Assembly: GCA_947176235.1 (NCBI GenBank)
Contig: CAMWPM010000004.1
Location: forward strand, 1 to 64,000
Length of the DNA: 64,000 nt
Source of the DNA: an uncultured Bacteroidales bacterium
GTDB taxonomy: Bacteria; Bacteroidota; Bacteroidia; Bacteroidales; Muribaculaceae
Direction of reading: 5' to 3'
The notes beneath the pieces were generated by a model that saw only the letters and a list, made by a program, of their open reading frames with translations, ran no database searches and was not told the origin of the DNA. The position numbers and the translations under genes are program-made. Shown here piece by piece: positions 24,950 to 33,091 of this stretch. Numbering within the stretch: the stretch's first letter is position 1; every line of letters begins with the position of its first letter.

Positions 24950-26950
24950 TTATTTCTTTTTGGCGGAGAGGGAGTCGAGGGTCAGGTAGAGGATGATCGC
25001 CACGTAAGCCACGATGCCGAGACCCTGAAGCGTTGAGGTAGACAGTCCGCAACTGTACTCGAATCCGAAGAAGCGCGTGAGGGCGGCGAAAACTCCGAAC
25101 AGGGCACCGCCGGCTATCAGACCAGAAGCCACGAGCGTGCCGCGGTCACGACGGGCGTCGTTCACGGCCTTGTCCTTCGAGCGTGAGCCAACAAACCACG
25201 CGATCGCACCGCCCACGAGCAGCGGAGTGTTGAGCGACAGCGGGATAAACATTCCGAGGCAGAAGGCGAGAGCGGGGACGCCGAGCCAGTTGAGCAGCAG
25301 CGCGAGCACCACGCCCACCATGTAGAGAATCCACGGAGTGTCACCGCCCATCATCAGCGGCTCAATCACGTTAGCCATGGCGTTGGCTTGCGGAGCAACA
25401 AGCGCATTGGGACCCGAAAATCCGTAAACGCGGTTGAGCACCATAATCACACCGCCCACGGTGGCTGCCGACACAAGCGTGCCGAGGAACTTCCAGCTCT
25501 CCTGCTTGCGGGGGGTGGAGCCGAGCCAGTAGCCTACCTTAAGGTCGGTCACGAAGCCGCCTGCCATTGAAAGAGCCGTGCACACCACACCGCCGATCAC
25601 CATCGACGCCACGATGCCCGAGGTGCCGTTAAGCCCGATTCCCACGAAGATAGCCGAAGCAATGATCAGTGTCATCAGCGTCATGCCCGACACGGGATTC
25701 GTTCCCACGATAGCGATGGCGTTGGCTGCCACGGTGGTGAAGAGGAAGGCGATGACGGTAACAACCACCCATGCCACGAGTGCCTGCCAGAACGTGGAGA
25801 TCACGCCGAAGTAGAAGAACAGCAGTACAGCCACAAGGGCGATGGCGATGAAGAATGTGATGTGCTTCATCGAGATGTCGTGCTGCCAGCGGATAGGCTT
25901 CGCACCGTCGGCTGAGCCTTTGAATTCGCGTGTGGCAAGACCCACAGCCTGGCGGATGATGCCCCACGACTTGATGATGCCGATCACGCCTGCCATAGCG
26001 ATGCCGCCGATACCGATCGAGCGGGCGTAGCCCGAGAATATCTCGTCGGGAGCCATGGCGGCGATAGCATCGTTGCCGTAGGTACCCATCAGCGGGATCA
26101 GCACCCACCAGACGAACAGCGAGCCGGCAGTGATGATAAAGGCGTAGCGTATGCCGATGATATAGCCGAGACCTAAGAGCGCGGCGCCGGTATTGACCGA
26201 AAACACAAGGCGTGTCTTTTCAGCGATAGCCGAGCCCCACGACGTCAGAGCCGTGTTAAGTGTGCCTGCCCACCAGCCGAATGTCTCCACGATATAGTCG
26301 TAGGCACCGCCGATCACCGAAGCAATCACCAGCGTGCGGGCCTGTCCGGCTGAGTCGCCGCCTGCCGAGTTGCCTGAAGCGAGCACCTGAGTGGTGGCGG
26401 TTGCCTCCGGGAAGGGATATTTGCCGTGCATGTCCTTCACGAAATAGCGGCGGAAAGGGATGAAGAAGAGGATGCCAAGCACGCCGCCGAGCAGCGAGCT
26501 GAGGAATATCTCCATGAAGCTAACGGTGATTTCCGGGTACTTCCCCTGCAGGATGTAGAGGGCGGGGAGAGTGAAGATAGCGCCGGCGACGATCACGCCC
26601 GAGCATGAGCCGATCGACTGGATGATCACGTTCTGCCCCAGAGGGTTCTTCAGTTTCATGGCTCCTGACAGACCCACGGCGATGATGGCGATCGGAATTG
26701 CCGCCTCAAACACCTGGCCTACCTTCAGTCCCAGATACGCAGCTGCCGCGCTGAACACTACGGCAAGCAGCAGACCCATTCCCACCGAGTAAGGCGTCAC
26801 TTCCTGATAATCACGCGCCGGGTGCATAAGCGGGCGATAAGTCTCGTCAGCCGCAAGCTCCCTGAACGCATTCTCCGGCAGATCCGCCGGATCAACGTCG
26901 GCTATCGGGGGCATCCCCGTCAGCTTTTCGTCAAGTTGTTCTTTTTTCAT
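24950..26950 (-). CDS. OPT-family oligopeptide transporter
   Basis: A 666-residue inner-membrane protein with about 16 hydrophobic helices. The start PYSVGMGLLLAVVFSAAAAY followed by LGLKVGQVFEAAIPIAI is typical of prokaryotic OPT transporters, as is KYPFPEATATTQVLASG near residue 175. Members import oligopeptides or metal chelates coupled to protons; the substrate cannot be told. The N-terminus (residues 1-45) is soluble and acidic. It is one of three peptide- or amino-acid-type transporter classes in the window (with NSS and POT), in line with a peptide-using gut bacterium. Transcribed alone from a consensus promoter, divergent from the NSS cluster. Confidence 0.92.
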   Translation of the reverse strand: MKKEQLDEKLTGMPPIADVDPADLPENAFRELAADETYRPLMHPARDYQEVTPYSVGMGLLLAVVFSAAAAYLGLKVGQVFEAAIPIAIIAVGLSGAMKLKNPLGQNVIIQSIGSCSGVIVAGAIFTLPALYILQGKYPEITVSFMEIFLSSLLGGVLGILFFIPFRRYFVKDMHGKYPFPEATATTQVLASGNSAGGDSAGQARTLVIASVIGGAYDYIVETFGWWAGTLNTALTSWGSAIAEKTRLVFSVNTGAALLGLGYIIGIRYAFIITAGSLFVWWVLIPLMGTYGNDAIAAMAPDEIFSGYARSIGIGGIAMAGVIGIIKSWGIIRQAVGLATREFKGSADGAKPIRWQHDISMKHITFFIAIALVAVLLFFYFGVISTFWQALVAWVVVTVIAFLFTTVAANAIAIVGTNPVSGMTLMTLIIASAIFVGIGLNGTSGIVASMVIGGVVCTALSMAGGFVTDLKVGYWLGSTPRKQESWKFLGTLVSAATVGGVIMVLNRVYGFSGPNALVAPQANAMANVIEPLMMGGDTPWILYMVGVVLALLLNWLGVPALAFCLGMFIPLSLNTPLLVGGAIAWFVGSRSKDKAVNDARRDRGTLVASGLIAGGALFGVFAALTRFFGFEYSCGLSTSTLQGLGIVAYVAIILYLTLDSLSAKKK

Positions 26951-27002
26951 TGCTGTCTGTTTCGATAAGAGAAAAAATGTGATTTCTTCGGTTTATACAT
27001 TG

Positions 27003-27034
27003 CAAAAATACTCTTTTTGCCCTGCAAGTCCAAA
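27003..27034 (-). promoter_or_regulatory. Consensus promoter for the OPT gene
   Basis: On the minus strand TTTG (27034-27031), 20 bases, TATTTTTG (27010-27003), with a leader of about 45 bases. Confidence 0.75.
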
Positions 27035-27083
27035 AAGTCGTCAAATTTTTTGTTTTTCGTTACTCTTACCGCCCGAAAAGTTG

Positions 27084-27091
27084 TAATTTTG
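27084..27091 (+). promoter_or_regulatory. -7 element for the NSS transporter cluster
   Basis: TAATTTTG matches the -7 consensus, about 115 bases before the first NSS start. No -33 element with usual spacing was seen. Confidence 0.45.
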
Positions 27092-27206
27092 CACTTCATT
27101 TACATCTATTCCTGCTAATGTGTCAGCCTGCGGTGATCCGGCACCATACGCCGTCACGCTTCTCCGGCACGTCAGGGGAACAATCCCACATCATCGTCAC
27201 ATCATC

Positions 27207-28553
27207 ATGAGTGAAAAAGTCAATTTTGGTTCAAAGATAGGGTTGATTGCAGCCACAGTCGGTTCGGCAGTCGGGCTCGGCAACATCTGGCGCTTCCCCG
27301 CCGAAGCGCAGGCTAACGGCGGCGCGGCGTTCCTCCTCGTCTACGTCGCGTGTGTCTTTCTCCTTGGCATCCCCGTTATGGTCAGTGAATTTGCACTTGG
27401 TCGAGGCGGACGCTCCGACGCCGTCGGTGTCTACCGCAATCTTTCCCCTCGTCGTCCCTGGTGGCTCATCGGTGCGCTTGCCATCATCGCAAGCTACTGC
27501 ATCCTCTGTTTCTATATGGTAGTGGCAGGCTGGACGCTTGAATATCTCGTGCAGTCAGTCACCGGCGCACTGTTCTCCGATGGTTCCGACTTCCGCGCCA
27601 AGATGGTAGAGTGCGTCCAGGGCTCCACGGGTCCGCTCGTCAACACCTATCTGATGATCGGTCTCAACCTCGTCGTACTCCTCGGAGGCGTACGCAAGGG
27701 TATCGAGCGTCTTTCCAATTTCCTTATGCCGCTCCTGTTTATCCTACTGGTCATCTTTATCGTCGCCGCACTTTCCCTCCCCGCCGCCTCCGACGGGCTC
27801 CGTTATTTCCTCTATCCCGACTTCTCCAAGGTCACCCCCAAGGTGGTGATCGACGCCCTCGGACAGGCATTCTTCTCCCTATCCCTCGGCATGGGCATCC
27901 TCGTCACCTATGCAAGCTATTATCCCGCATCCACCCGCCTCACCCGCACAGCCGTCACCGTCTCCCTTCTCGACATGCTCGTGGCAGTGATGATGGGTAT
28001 CATCATTTTCCCCGCCATCATGTCGTTCGGACTCTCTGACGAAAGTCTCGAGGGTGCCACTCTCGTGTTCGTCACCCTTCCCGAGGTGTTCAACCACATG
28101 CCAGCTCCCCAACTCTGGGCTATCCTCTTCTTCCTTCTTCTCATGGTTGCCGCTCTGACGTCCACCATCTCCATCGCCGAAGTCACCATCGCTTTCTTCC
28201 AGGACCGCTGCCGGATGTCGCGTGTAAAAGCCACGCTGTTCGCAATTTTGCCCCTCTTGATTTTCAGTACGTTATGTTCGCTCTCTCTGACACCCGACAG
28301 CACCTTGACAATAGGAGGACGGACACTTTTTGACACCCTTGACACCGTGGCTACCAACGTGTTACTGCCGATCGGCGCACTCGGTATGTGCCTCTACATG
28401 GGCTGGGGCGCCCCCTCCTCCCTCCTCCGCAACCAGATCACAAACGACGGCTCGCTCCACTCCTGGGTGCTCCGTCCTGTCGGCGTGATCATCCGCTGGA
28501 TAGCTCCTGTCCTGATCGCGCTGATCCTTGTATCTCAATTTGTTAAATTCTGA
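27207..28553 (+). CDS. Sodium-dependent NSS-family transporter, first copy
   Basis: Neurotransmitter:sodium symporter family member, 448 residues, about 11-12 helices, expected to import amino acids with sodium at the inner membrane. The helix 1 signature GLIAATVGSAVGLGNIWRFP (residues 11-30) with its unwound substrate and sodium site is intact, as is GQAFFSLSLGMG in helix 6. I chose the ATG at 27207 because an in-frame ATG 87 bases upstream gives a non-hydrophobic tail not seen in the family. It is followed by a one-helix protein and a second NSS gene in one operon. Confidence 0.93.
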   Translation: MSEKVNFGSKIGLIAATVGSAVGLGNIWRFPAEAQANGGAAFLLVYVACVFLLGIPVMVSEFALGRGGRSDAVGVYRNLSPRRPWWLIGALAIIASYCILCFYMVVAGWTLEYLVQSVTGALFSDGSDFRAKMVECVQGSTGPLVNTYLMIGLNLVVLLGGVRKGIERLSNFLMPLLFILLVIFIVAALSLPAASDGLRYFLYPDFSKVTPKVVIDALGQAFFSLSLGMGILVTYASYYPASTRLTRTAVTVSLLDMLVAVMMGIIIFPAIMSFGLSDESLEGATLVFVTLPEVFNHMPAPQLWAILFFLLLMVAALTSTISIAEVTIAFFQDRCRMSRVKATLFAILPLLIFSTLCSLSLTPDSTLTIGGRTLFDTLDTVATNVLLPIGALGMCLYMGWGAPSSLLRNQITNDGSLHSWVLRPVGVIIRWIAPVLIALILVSQFVKF

Positions 28554-28579
28554 ATGAAGGGTCTTTAACGGTCAGGTGA

Positions 28580-28927
28580 ATGTCGAATCTCGGTCCCGGA
28601 AATCATCGAGCATGGCGTGGGATGCTTGCTCTCGCTGCACTTCTCACCCTCCTCGTGGCATTTTCTCTTTTTTCCTCCCGCCTCCTTCCCCATTGCACCG
28701 GATCCGACGCACCCCCTTATCTTTCCGATTCGATAGTCCGCCTTGATTCGATAGTGAGAGAGCGGGCTAAGGCAGATTCAATAGCCCGTGCGGAGCGACG
28801 TAATTTCCGTCGCGCATCACGTCCAAAAAAGTCAGCCGCTCCCCGACGTTCCTCCCGCAAGTCCGCCGCTACTGCTGACACTTTCCCTCCCGATTCACCA
28901 CATAATCACCCCATATCCTCGCACTAA
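28580..28927 (+). CDS. One-helix membrane protein between two NSS genes
   Basis: A 115-residue protein with a single membrane helix (about 15-33, LALAALLTLLVAFSLFSSRL) and a charged, probably helical tail with SIV/SIA-type repeats (DSIVRLDSIVRERAKADSIA), then a basic and a Pro/Ser-rich end. Its stop TAA overlaps the ATG of the next NSS gene (TAATG), so translation is coupled. I do not recognise its family. The position recalls the small subunit MetS of the two-part NSS transporter MetPS in Corynebacterium, but no sequence match to it is claimed. The ORF could also be partly fortuitous, though length, overlap and the clean helix argue for a gene. Confidence 0.6.
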   Translation: MSNLGPGNHRAWRGMLALAALLTLLVAFSLFSSRLLPHCTGSDAPPYLSDSIVRLDSIVRERAKADSIARAERRNFRRASRPKKSAAPRRSSRKSAATADTFPPDSPHNHPISSH

Positions 28928-30279
28928 TGAAACAATCCTCCCCACGTTCTCTTTTCGCCACACGCCTCGGAGTTATCGCTACGACTGTCGGTTCGGCAGT
29001 AGGGCTTGGCAATATCTGGCGTTTCCCCTATGAAGCCGGTGTGCATGGCGGGGGTGCATTCCTCATTCTCTACATAGCGTTCATCCTCATTCTCGGTGTC
29101 CCTGTGCTATGTGCCGAGTTTGCCCTGGGGCGTTCCACCCATCGTGGCATTTTCGGTGCGTTCAGCAGCATCCGACCCAATTCACGCTGGCGTTGGGGCG
29201 GAATAATCGGGGTTGTGGCTTCACTCATGATCCTCAGCTTCTATTCGGTGGTGGCAGGATGGACGATGGAGTATTTCATCGTCTCGGTCAAGGGCGGACT
29301 GTCAGGGCTGTCCGACGCCGAACTTCATGCTTCCTTCTCGTCATTTCTCGTAGGATGGCGCCCGGTCGGGTGGACAATAGTGTTTCTTCTCATCAACTAT
29401 TTTGTGACTGCGCGGGGTGTGCAGAAAGGTGTGGAACGCATTTCCAACATCTTGACACCCATGCTTTTCGTCCTGATTATAGCATTCTGCATCAATTCGT
29501 TGTTGCTCCCGGGAGCATCGGAAGGGCTTGCATTCCTCTTCCATCCCGATTTTTCAAAAATCACTCCTTCCGTCGTAATTGGTGCGATGGGACAGGCGTT
29601 TTTCTCCCTCTCCCTCGGCATCGGAGTAATGCTCACCTATGCGAGCTACTTCACTGACCGAACGCCCATCGTACGCTCGGCGATGATCACCGCGTCACTT
29701 GACACTCTCATCGCGCTCCTTTCGGGCATACTGATTTTTCCAGCCGTATTCACCTATGGCGTTTCCCCCGCCGAGGGCCCCACTCTTGTCTTTGAAGTCC
29801 TCCCGTCCATCTTCAACCGTCTGCCGGGCGGAATGATCTGGTCGGCGCTATTTTTCTTCATGCTGTTCCTTGCATCACTGACTTCCACCATGTCGATGAG
29901 CGAATGTGTGGTTACTTACTTCGTTGAAGAGAAAGGCATGAAACGCAAAAGTGCCACGGCTCTCACGATTGCCGTGGCGGTAGTGTTCGGCATCCTTTGC
30001 GCTCTGTCTTTCAGTTCGCTTTCTGATCTGACACTCCCGTTCATCGGAAGCTTCAATATCTTTAATTTCTTCGACTACACATCCAGCAACATTCTCCTAC
30101 CTGTAGGTGGTATTCTGATTTCTGTTTTCGTGGGCAGAATCATGTCACGCAGTTTGCTCACGAAGCAGCTTTCCTCCCGCCCTTCAGGCGCGCCGTCATT
30201 TGCCGCTCGCGTCATTCCGTTCATCCTTAGCTGGGTAGCTCCGGTTCTCATCACCATAATTTTCCTCGTAAATCTTTGA
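28927..30279 (+). CDS. Sodium-dependent NSS-family transporter, second copy
   Basis: A 450-residue paralogue of the first NSS protein, with the same helix 1 motif VIATTVGSAVGLGNIWRFPY (about residues 16-35) and GQAFFSLSLGIGVMLTYASY in helix 6. The two differ in the approach to the substrate site (PYEAGVHGGGAF here, PAEAQANGGAAF in the first), which suggests different substrates. It is the last gene of the three-gene cluster; a strong 9-bp inverted repeat follows it. The transported amino acid is unknown. Confidence 0.93.
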   Translation: MKQSSPRSLFATRLGVIATTVGSAVGLGNIWRFPYEAGVHGGGAFLILYIAFILILGVPVLCAEFALGRSTHRGIFGAFSSIRPNSRWRWGGIIGVVASLMILSFYSVVAGWTMEYFIVSVKGGLSGLSDAELHASFSSFLVGWRPVGWTIVFLLINYFVTARGVQKGVERISNILTPMLFVLIIAFCINSLLLPGASEGLAFLFHPDFSKITPSVVIGAMGQAFFSLSLGIGVMLTYASYFTDRTPIVRSAMITASLDTLIALLSGILIFPAVFTYGVSPAEGPTLVFEVLPSIFNRLPGGMIWSALFFFMLFLASLTSTMSMSECVVTYFVEEKGMKRKSATALTIAVAVVFGILCALSFSSLSDLTLPFIGSFNIFNFFDYTSSNILLPVGGILISVFVGRIMSRSLLTKQLSSRPSGAPSFAARVIPFILSWVAPVLITIIFLVNL

Positions 30280-30301
30280 TCCGTCGGTATTACGGCGTCG
30301 A

Positions 30302-30335
30302 GCGTTCGCCTGAACCGCAGGGCGAACGCAATTGT
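30302..30335 (+). terminator. Hairpin after the NSS cluster
   Basis: Perfect 9-bp arms GCGTTCGCC/GGCGAACGC around a 10-base loop, 22 bases after the stop. The tail AATTGTT is only moderately U-rich, so termination may be partial. Confidence 0.55.
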
Positions 30336-30339
30336 TGTA

Positions 30340-30355
30340 TTCGTAAACTTACGAA
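30340..30355. promoter_or_regulatory. Palindrome before the hydroxysteroid dehydrogenase gene, possible operator
   Basis: TTCGTAAACTTACGAA has perfect 7-base arms TTCGTAA/TTACGAA with a 2-base centre, 11 bases before the ATG. Position and size fit a repressor site; no regulator gene is adjacent. Confidence 0.5.
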
Positions 30356-30366
30356 ATACACACTTT

Positions 30367-31143
30367 ATGAATACTGAATCTCTTTTTGATCTTACCGGAA
30401 AGGTGGCGGTGGTCACCGGAGGTGGTGACGGAATCGGACGTGGCTCATGCGAAATTCTTGCTGCGGCAGGAGCATCCGTTGTAGTGAGTGATATATCGCT
30501 CGAAAAGGCTCAGCAGGTGGCTGACGGGATAGTAGGAGCCGGCGGAAAGGCTGTGGCGGTGGCATGCAATGTGCTTCTGGAGGATGACCTCACCAACCTC
30601 ATTGACAGTGCTGTCAAAGCATTTGGCACGGTAAACATTCTTGTCAATAACGCTGGAATGGGCGGGGGAGGAAGGGAGAATCCGTTCAGCATCGACCGCG
30701 CATACGTGGAGCGCATATACGCCATCAATGTGTTTGCCCCCTGGCAACTGTCGAAGCTTGCAGCCCCTCACATGCAGAAGTCGGGCTACGGAAGCATCGT
30801 CAACATCACTTCAATGAGCAGCGTCAACAACAGTCCGTCGATGGCTATTTACGGCTCTTCGAAGGCGGCACTCAACCACATGGCATCAAATCTGGCATTC
30901 GATTACGGTCCGATGGGAATACGTGTAAATAACGTAGGTCCGGGTGCTACACGTACCCACGCCCTCTCCACGGTCCTCACGCCTGAGATTGAAGCGAGAA
31001 TGCTCGCCCACACACCCATACATCGTCTCGGTGAGGTTTCCGACATCGCCGGAGCTGTCCTCTATTTCGCATCGCCTGTCTCGGCATGGGTCAGCGGACA
31101 GACCCTTATGGTCAACGGAGGAGGAGTCCAGACACTCGACTGA
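30367..31143 (+). CDS. hdhA: 7-alpha-hydroxysteroid-dehydrogenase-like SDR
   Basis: A 258-residue classical short-chain dehydrogenase. NAD(P)-binding TGGGDGIGRG (17-26), NNAG (94-97), catalytic S149 and Y162-x-x-x-K166 (YGSSK). Long stretches match, as I recall it, E. coli 7-alpha-HSDH: AAGASVVVSDI, NITSMSS, the VLTPEIEARMLAHTPIHRLG region and the end WVSGQTLMVNGGGVQTLD. Asp42 after the second strand suggests NAD rather than NADP. The enzyme would oxidise the 7-alpha hydroxyl of cholate-type bile acids, a known activity of gut Bacteroidales. It is a single gene with a palindrome next to its start and a terminator after it. Another hydroxysteroid or alcohol substrate remains possible. Confidence 0.8.
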   Translation: MNTESLFDLTGKVAVVTGGGDGIGRGSCEILAAAGASVVVSDISLEKAQQVADGIVGAGGKAVAVACNVLLEDDLTNLIDSAVKAFGTVNILVNNAGMGGGGRENPFSIDRAYVERIYAINVFAPWQLSKLAAPHMQKSGYGSIVNITSMSSVNNSPSMAIYGSSKAALNHMASNLAFDYGPMGIRVNNVGPGATRTHALSTVLTPEIEARMLAHTPIHRLGEVSDIAGAVLYFASPVSAWVSGQTLMVNGGGVQTLD

Positions 31144-31167
31144 TTTTTTTCAGGAAACAAGGAAAAT

Positions 31168-31210
31168 GAATACCCCGGATGCTTCAAACGAGCAGACCGG
31201 GGTATTCTTT
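31168..31210. terminator. Bidirectional terminator between hdhA and the cupin gene
   Basis: Perfect 11-bp stem GAATACCCCGG/CCGGGGTATTC. T-rich tails lie on both sides (TTT AAC on plus, ATTTTCC on minus), between two convergent genes. Confidence 0.8.
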
Positions 31211-31229
31211 AACTTGTGCGTTCAGTTGA

Positions 31230-31559
31230 TTATGCCTTCATTTTGGTGAGCATTACCTTTGAGTCAGTATTAGCGGTGACGCTGTGGGGCACGCCTTCGC
31301 CCACAAGCATAAATTCTCCCGCACGTATAGTGTGAGGTTTGTCAATGACGGTAAATACGATTTCACCTTCAAGCACCGTCACCATCAATTCGGCAGGAGC
31401 GAGATGTTCGTCGAGTTTCTGACCTGCCTTGAAAGCGAGAAGCGATACCCCACCGTTACCGGTATTGACAATCTGTTTGAAATGTACGCGGTCATTACCG
31501 CTCTCGATCTGGTCGGCGAGTTTATGGACTTCGCTGAATTTGTAGTCTGTTTCGAGCAT
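31230..31559 (-). CDS. Small cupin-domain protein
   Basis: A 109-residue single-domain cupin. The barrel motifs are visible as AGQKLDEHLAPAELMVTVLEGE (the His and Glu metal ligands) and GEFMLVGEGVPHSVTA (the second His). No DNA-binding domain is attached. Such small cupins can be metal-dependent isomerases or sugar-phosphate binders; the substrate is unknown. The start at 31559 was chosen because conservation begins at MLETDYKFSEV; the 30 codons upstream have no domain character. Divergent from the DUF488 gene. Confidence 0.8.
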   Translation of the reverse strand: MLETDYKFSEVHKLADQIESGNDRVHFKQIVNTGNGGVSLLAFKAGQKLDEHLAPAELMVTVLEGEIVFTVIDKPHTIRAGEFMLVGEGVPHSVTANTDSKVMLTKMKA

Positions 31560-31717
31560 AATATTTAGTTTTAAGATAGTTGGTTTTATTCGGCTATTGT
31601 GTGCCGTTTTTCTATTATCTGAAACGCCGTAGTCAGTCTGAATGTTCACTTCCCGAAGTTGTCCCTAACTGCCAACTTTCGTGCTTACAAAATTGTTTGA
31701 TAAGTAAAACACACACT

Positions 31718-32074
31718 ATGAAACAGGAAATTACAATTAAACGCGCCTATGATCCCGCTTCGCCCACCGACGGTTACCGGGTCTATATCGACCGCCTCTG
31801 GCCGCGCGGGTTATCGCATGAGACATTTCATTACGATGTATGGGATAAGGATGTGGCACCCTCCACCGCGCTCCGGCAGTGGTTTCACGAGAATCCTTCA
31901 GCCGAATGGGCGGAATTTGAAGAGCGTTATCGGGCTGAGCTGCTTGCCAATCCTGCCTTCAGCGCTCTGAGACAGTCGTTGGCTGACAAGCCGCGCGTCA
32001 CCCTTCTTTTCTCCTCCCGCGACATAATCCACAATAATGCTGTGGTGCTTCGGGACCTTCTCACAGAGAAGTAA
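31718..32074 (+). CDS. DUF488 family protein
   Basis: A 118-residue protein with the DUF488 signature: ITIKRAYDPASPTDGYRVYI then DRLWPRGL (residues 5-33), a central DVAPSTALRQWF and a final VTLLFSSRDIIHNNAVVLRD. The family is widespread and has no settled function. The ATG at 31718 begins the conserved region; upstream in-frame sequence overlaps the cupin promoter region and is not conserved. It converges on the fructokinase operon. Confidence 0.85.
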   Translation: MKQEITIKRAYDPASPTDGYRVYIDRLWPRGLSHETFHYDVWDKDVAPSTALRQWFHENPSAEWAEFEERYRAELLANPAFSALRQSLADKPRVTLLFSSRDIIHNNAVVLRDLLTEK

Positions 32075-32090
32075 TAGAACTGAATTGATC

Positions 32091-32127
32091 AAAAAATCCC
32101 CGCTCCAAGTCTGGCTTAGGGCGGGGA
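32091..32127 (-). terminator. Terminator of the GH32-permease-fructokinase operon
   Basis: TCCCCGC pairs with GCGGGGA over a 17-base loop and is followed on the minus strand by TTTTTTGATC, 45 bases after the fructokinase stop. Confidence 0.85.
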
Positions 32128-32172
32128 CTCACGTATTTATAGGAGAGAGAGGGACATGAAAACGTGGCGTGA

Positions 32173-33060
32173 TCAGTCAGTGAGGGAGGGGGGGAGCTGA
32201 GGCATGGCGCCGTTACATGTGCAGACGAAAGCAGAAACGTCAACCGCACGCTTATGAGCCTCGGCGATCGATTTGCCCTTGATGATCGAAGAGATGAATG
32301 CTGCGGTGAAGGAATCGCCAGCTCCAACGGTGTCGGCTACCTCCACGGTGGGAGTGGGCTGGAAGGAGACGTTGCCGGGGGTGAATACGTAGCTGCCGTT
32401 GATTCCACAAGTGAGTATCAGCATCTTGAGATTGTATTTACCCAGTAGAATCCAGCATTTGTCCTGGAGGTCGATGCCGGGATAACCGAACATGCGGCTG
32501 ACGGTCACAAGTTCTTCGTCGTTGATCTTAAGGACGTTGCAGCGGTTCATGGAATTGCAGAGAATTTCCTTGTTGTAGAATCCCTGACGGAGATTGACGT
32601 CAAACACCACCAGACTCTCGTCGGTCTGCGGCATTGCGTCGAGGAAGCGGTTGATGGTGGTGCGGGAGACGACCGAACGCTGTGCGAGGGAGCCGAAGCA
32701 GACGGCGCGGGTGCGCTCTGCCACCGTTTCGAGTGCGGCGGTGTAGGGAATATTGTCCCATGCCACATTCTCCTTGATTTCATATTGCGGGATGCCTGCC
32801 TGGTCGATCTCTACCTGAACGGTTCCTGTGGGATATGCCACCTTGTCGATGAGGCGGTTGACATTCTTGTCGTTGAGCTGAGTGATGATTTCGTCGCCGA
32901 GCTGGTCACGGCCTATGGCGCTCACCACCATGCTGTCGAGTCCGAACTGCGACACATGATAGGCGAAATTGGCGGGTGCGCCGCCCAGCTTCTTCCCTTC
33001 GGGGAGCATGTCCCAGAGCGCTTCGCCGATACCGACGATGAGATTCTTTTTGTTTTCCAT
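32173..33060 (-). CDS. Fructokinase, PfkB family
   Basis: A 295-residue PfkB-type sugar kinase that should convert fructose to fructose 6-phosphate. The substrate-site start IVGIGEALWDMLPEG and KLGGAPANFAYHVSQ (residues 24-38) and the C-terminal DTVGAGDSFTAAF with its catalytic Asp are intact. It is the last gene of the GH32-permease-fructokinase operon, corresponding to BT1757 in the Bacteroides thetaiotaomicron levan locus, which supports fructose as substrate. The feed into PPi-phosphofructokinase closes the pathway to glycolysis. Confidence 0.92.
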   Translation of the reverse strand: MENKKNLIVGIGEALWDMLPEGKKLGGAPANFAYHVSQFGLDSMVVSAIGRDQLGDEIITQLNDKNVNRLIDKVAYPTGTVQVEIDQAGIPQYEIKENVAWDNIPYTAALETVAERTRAVCFGSLAQRSVVSRTTINRFLDAMPQTDESLVVFDVNLRQGFYNKEILCNSMNRCNVLKINDEELVTVSRMFGYPGIDLQDKCWILLGKYNLKMLILTCGINGSYVFTPGNVSFQPTPTVEVADTVGAGDSFTAAFISSIIKGKSIAEAHKRAVDVSAFVCTCNGAMPQLPPSLTD

Positions 33061-33091
33061 GTTGTTATGTTGTTTTTGATTTTTTATCGGA

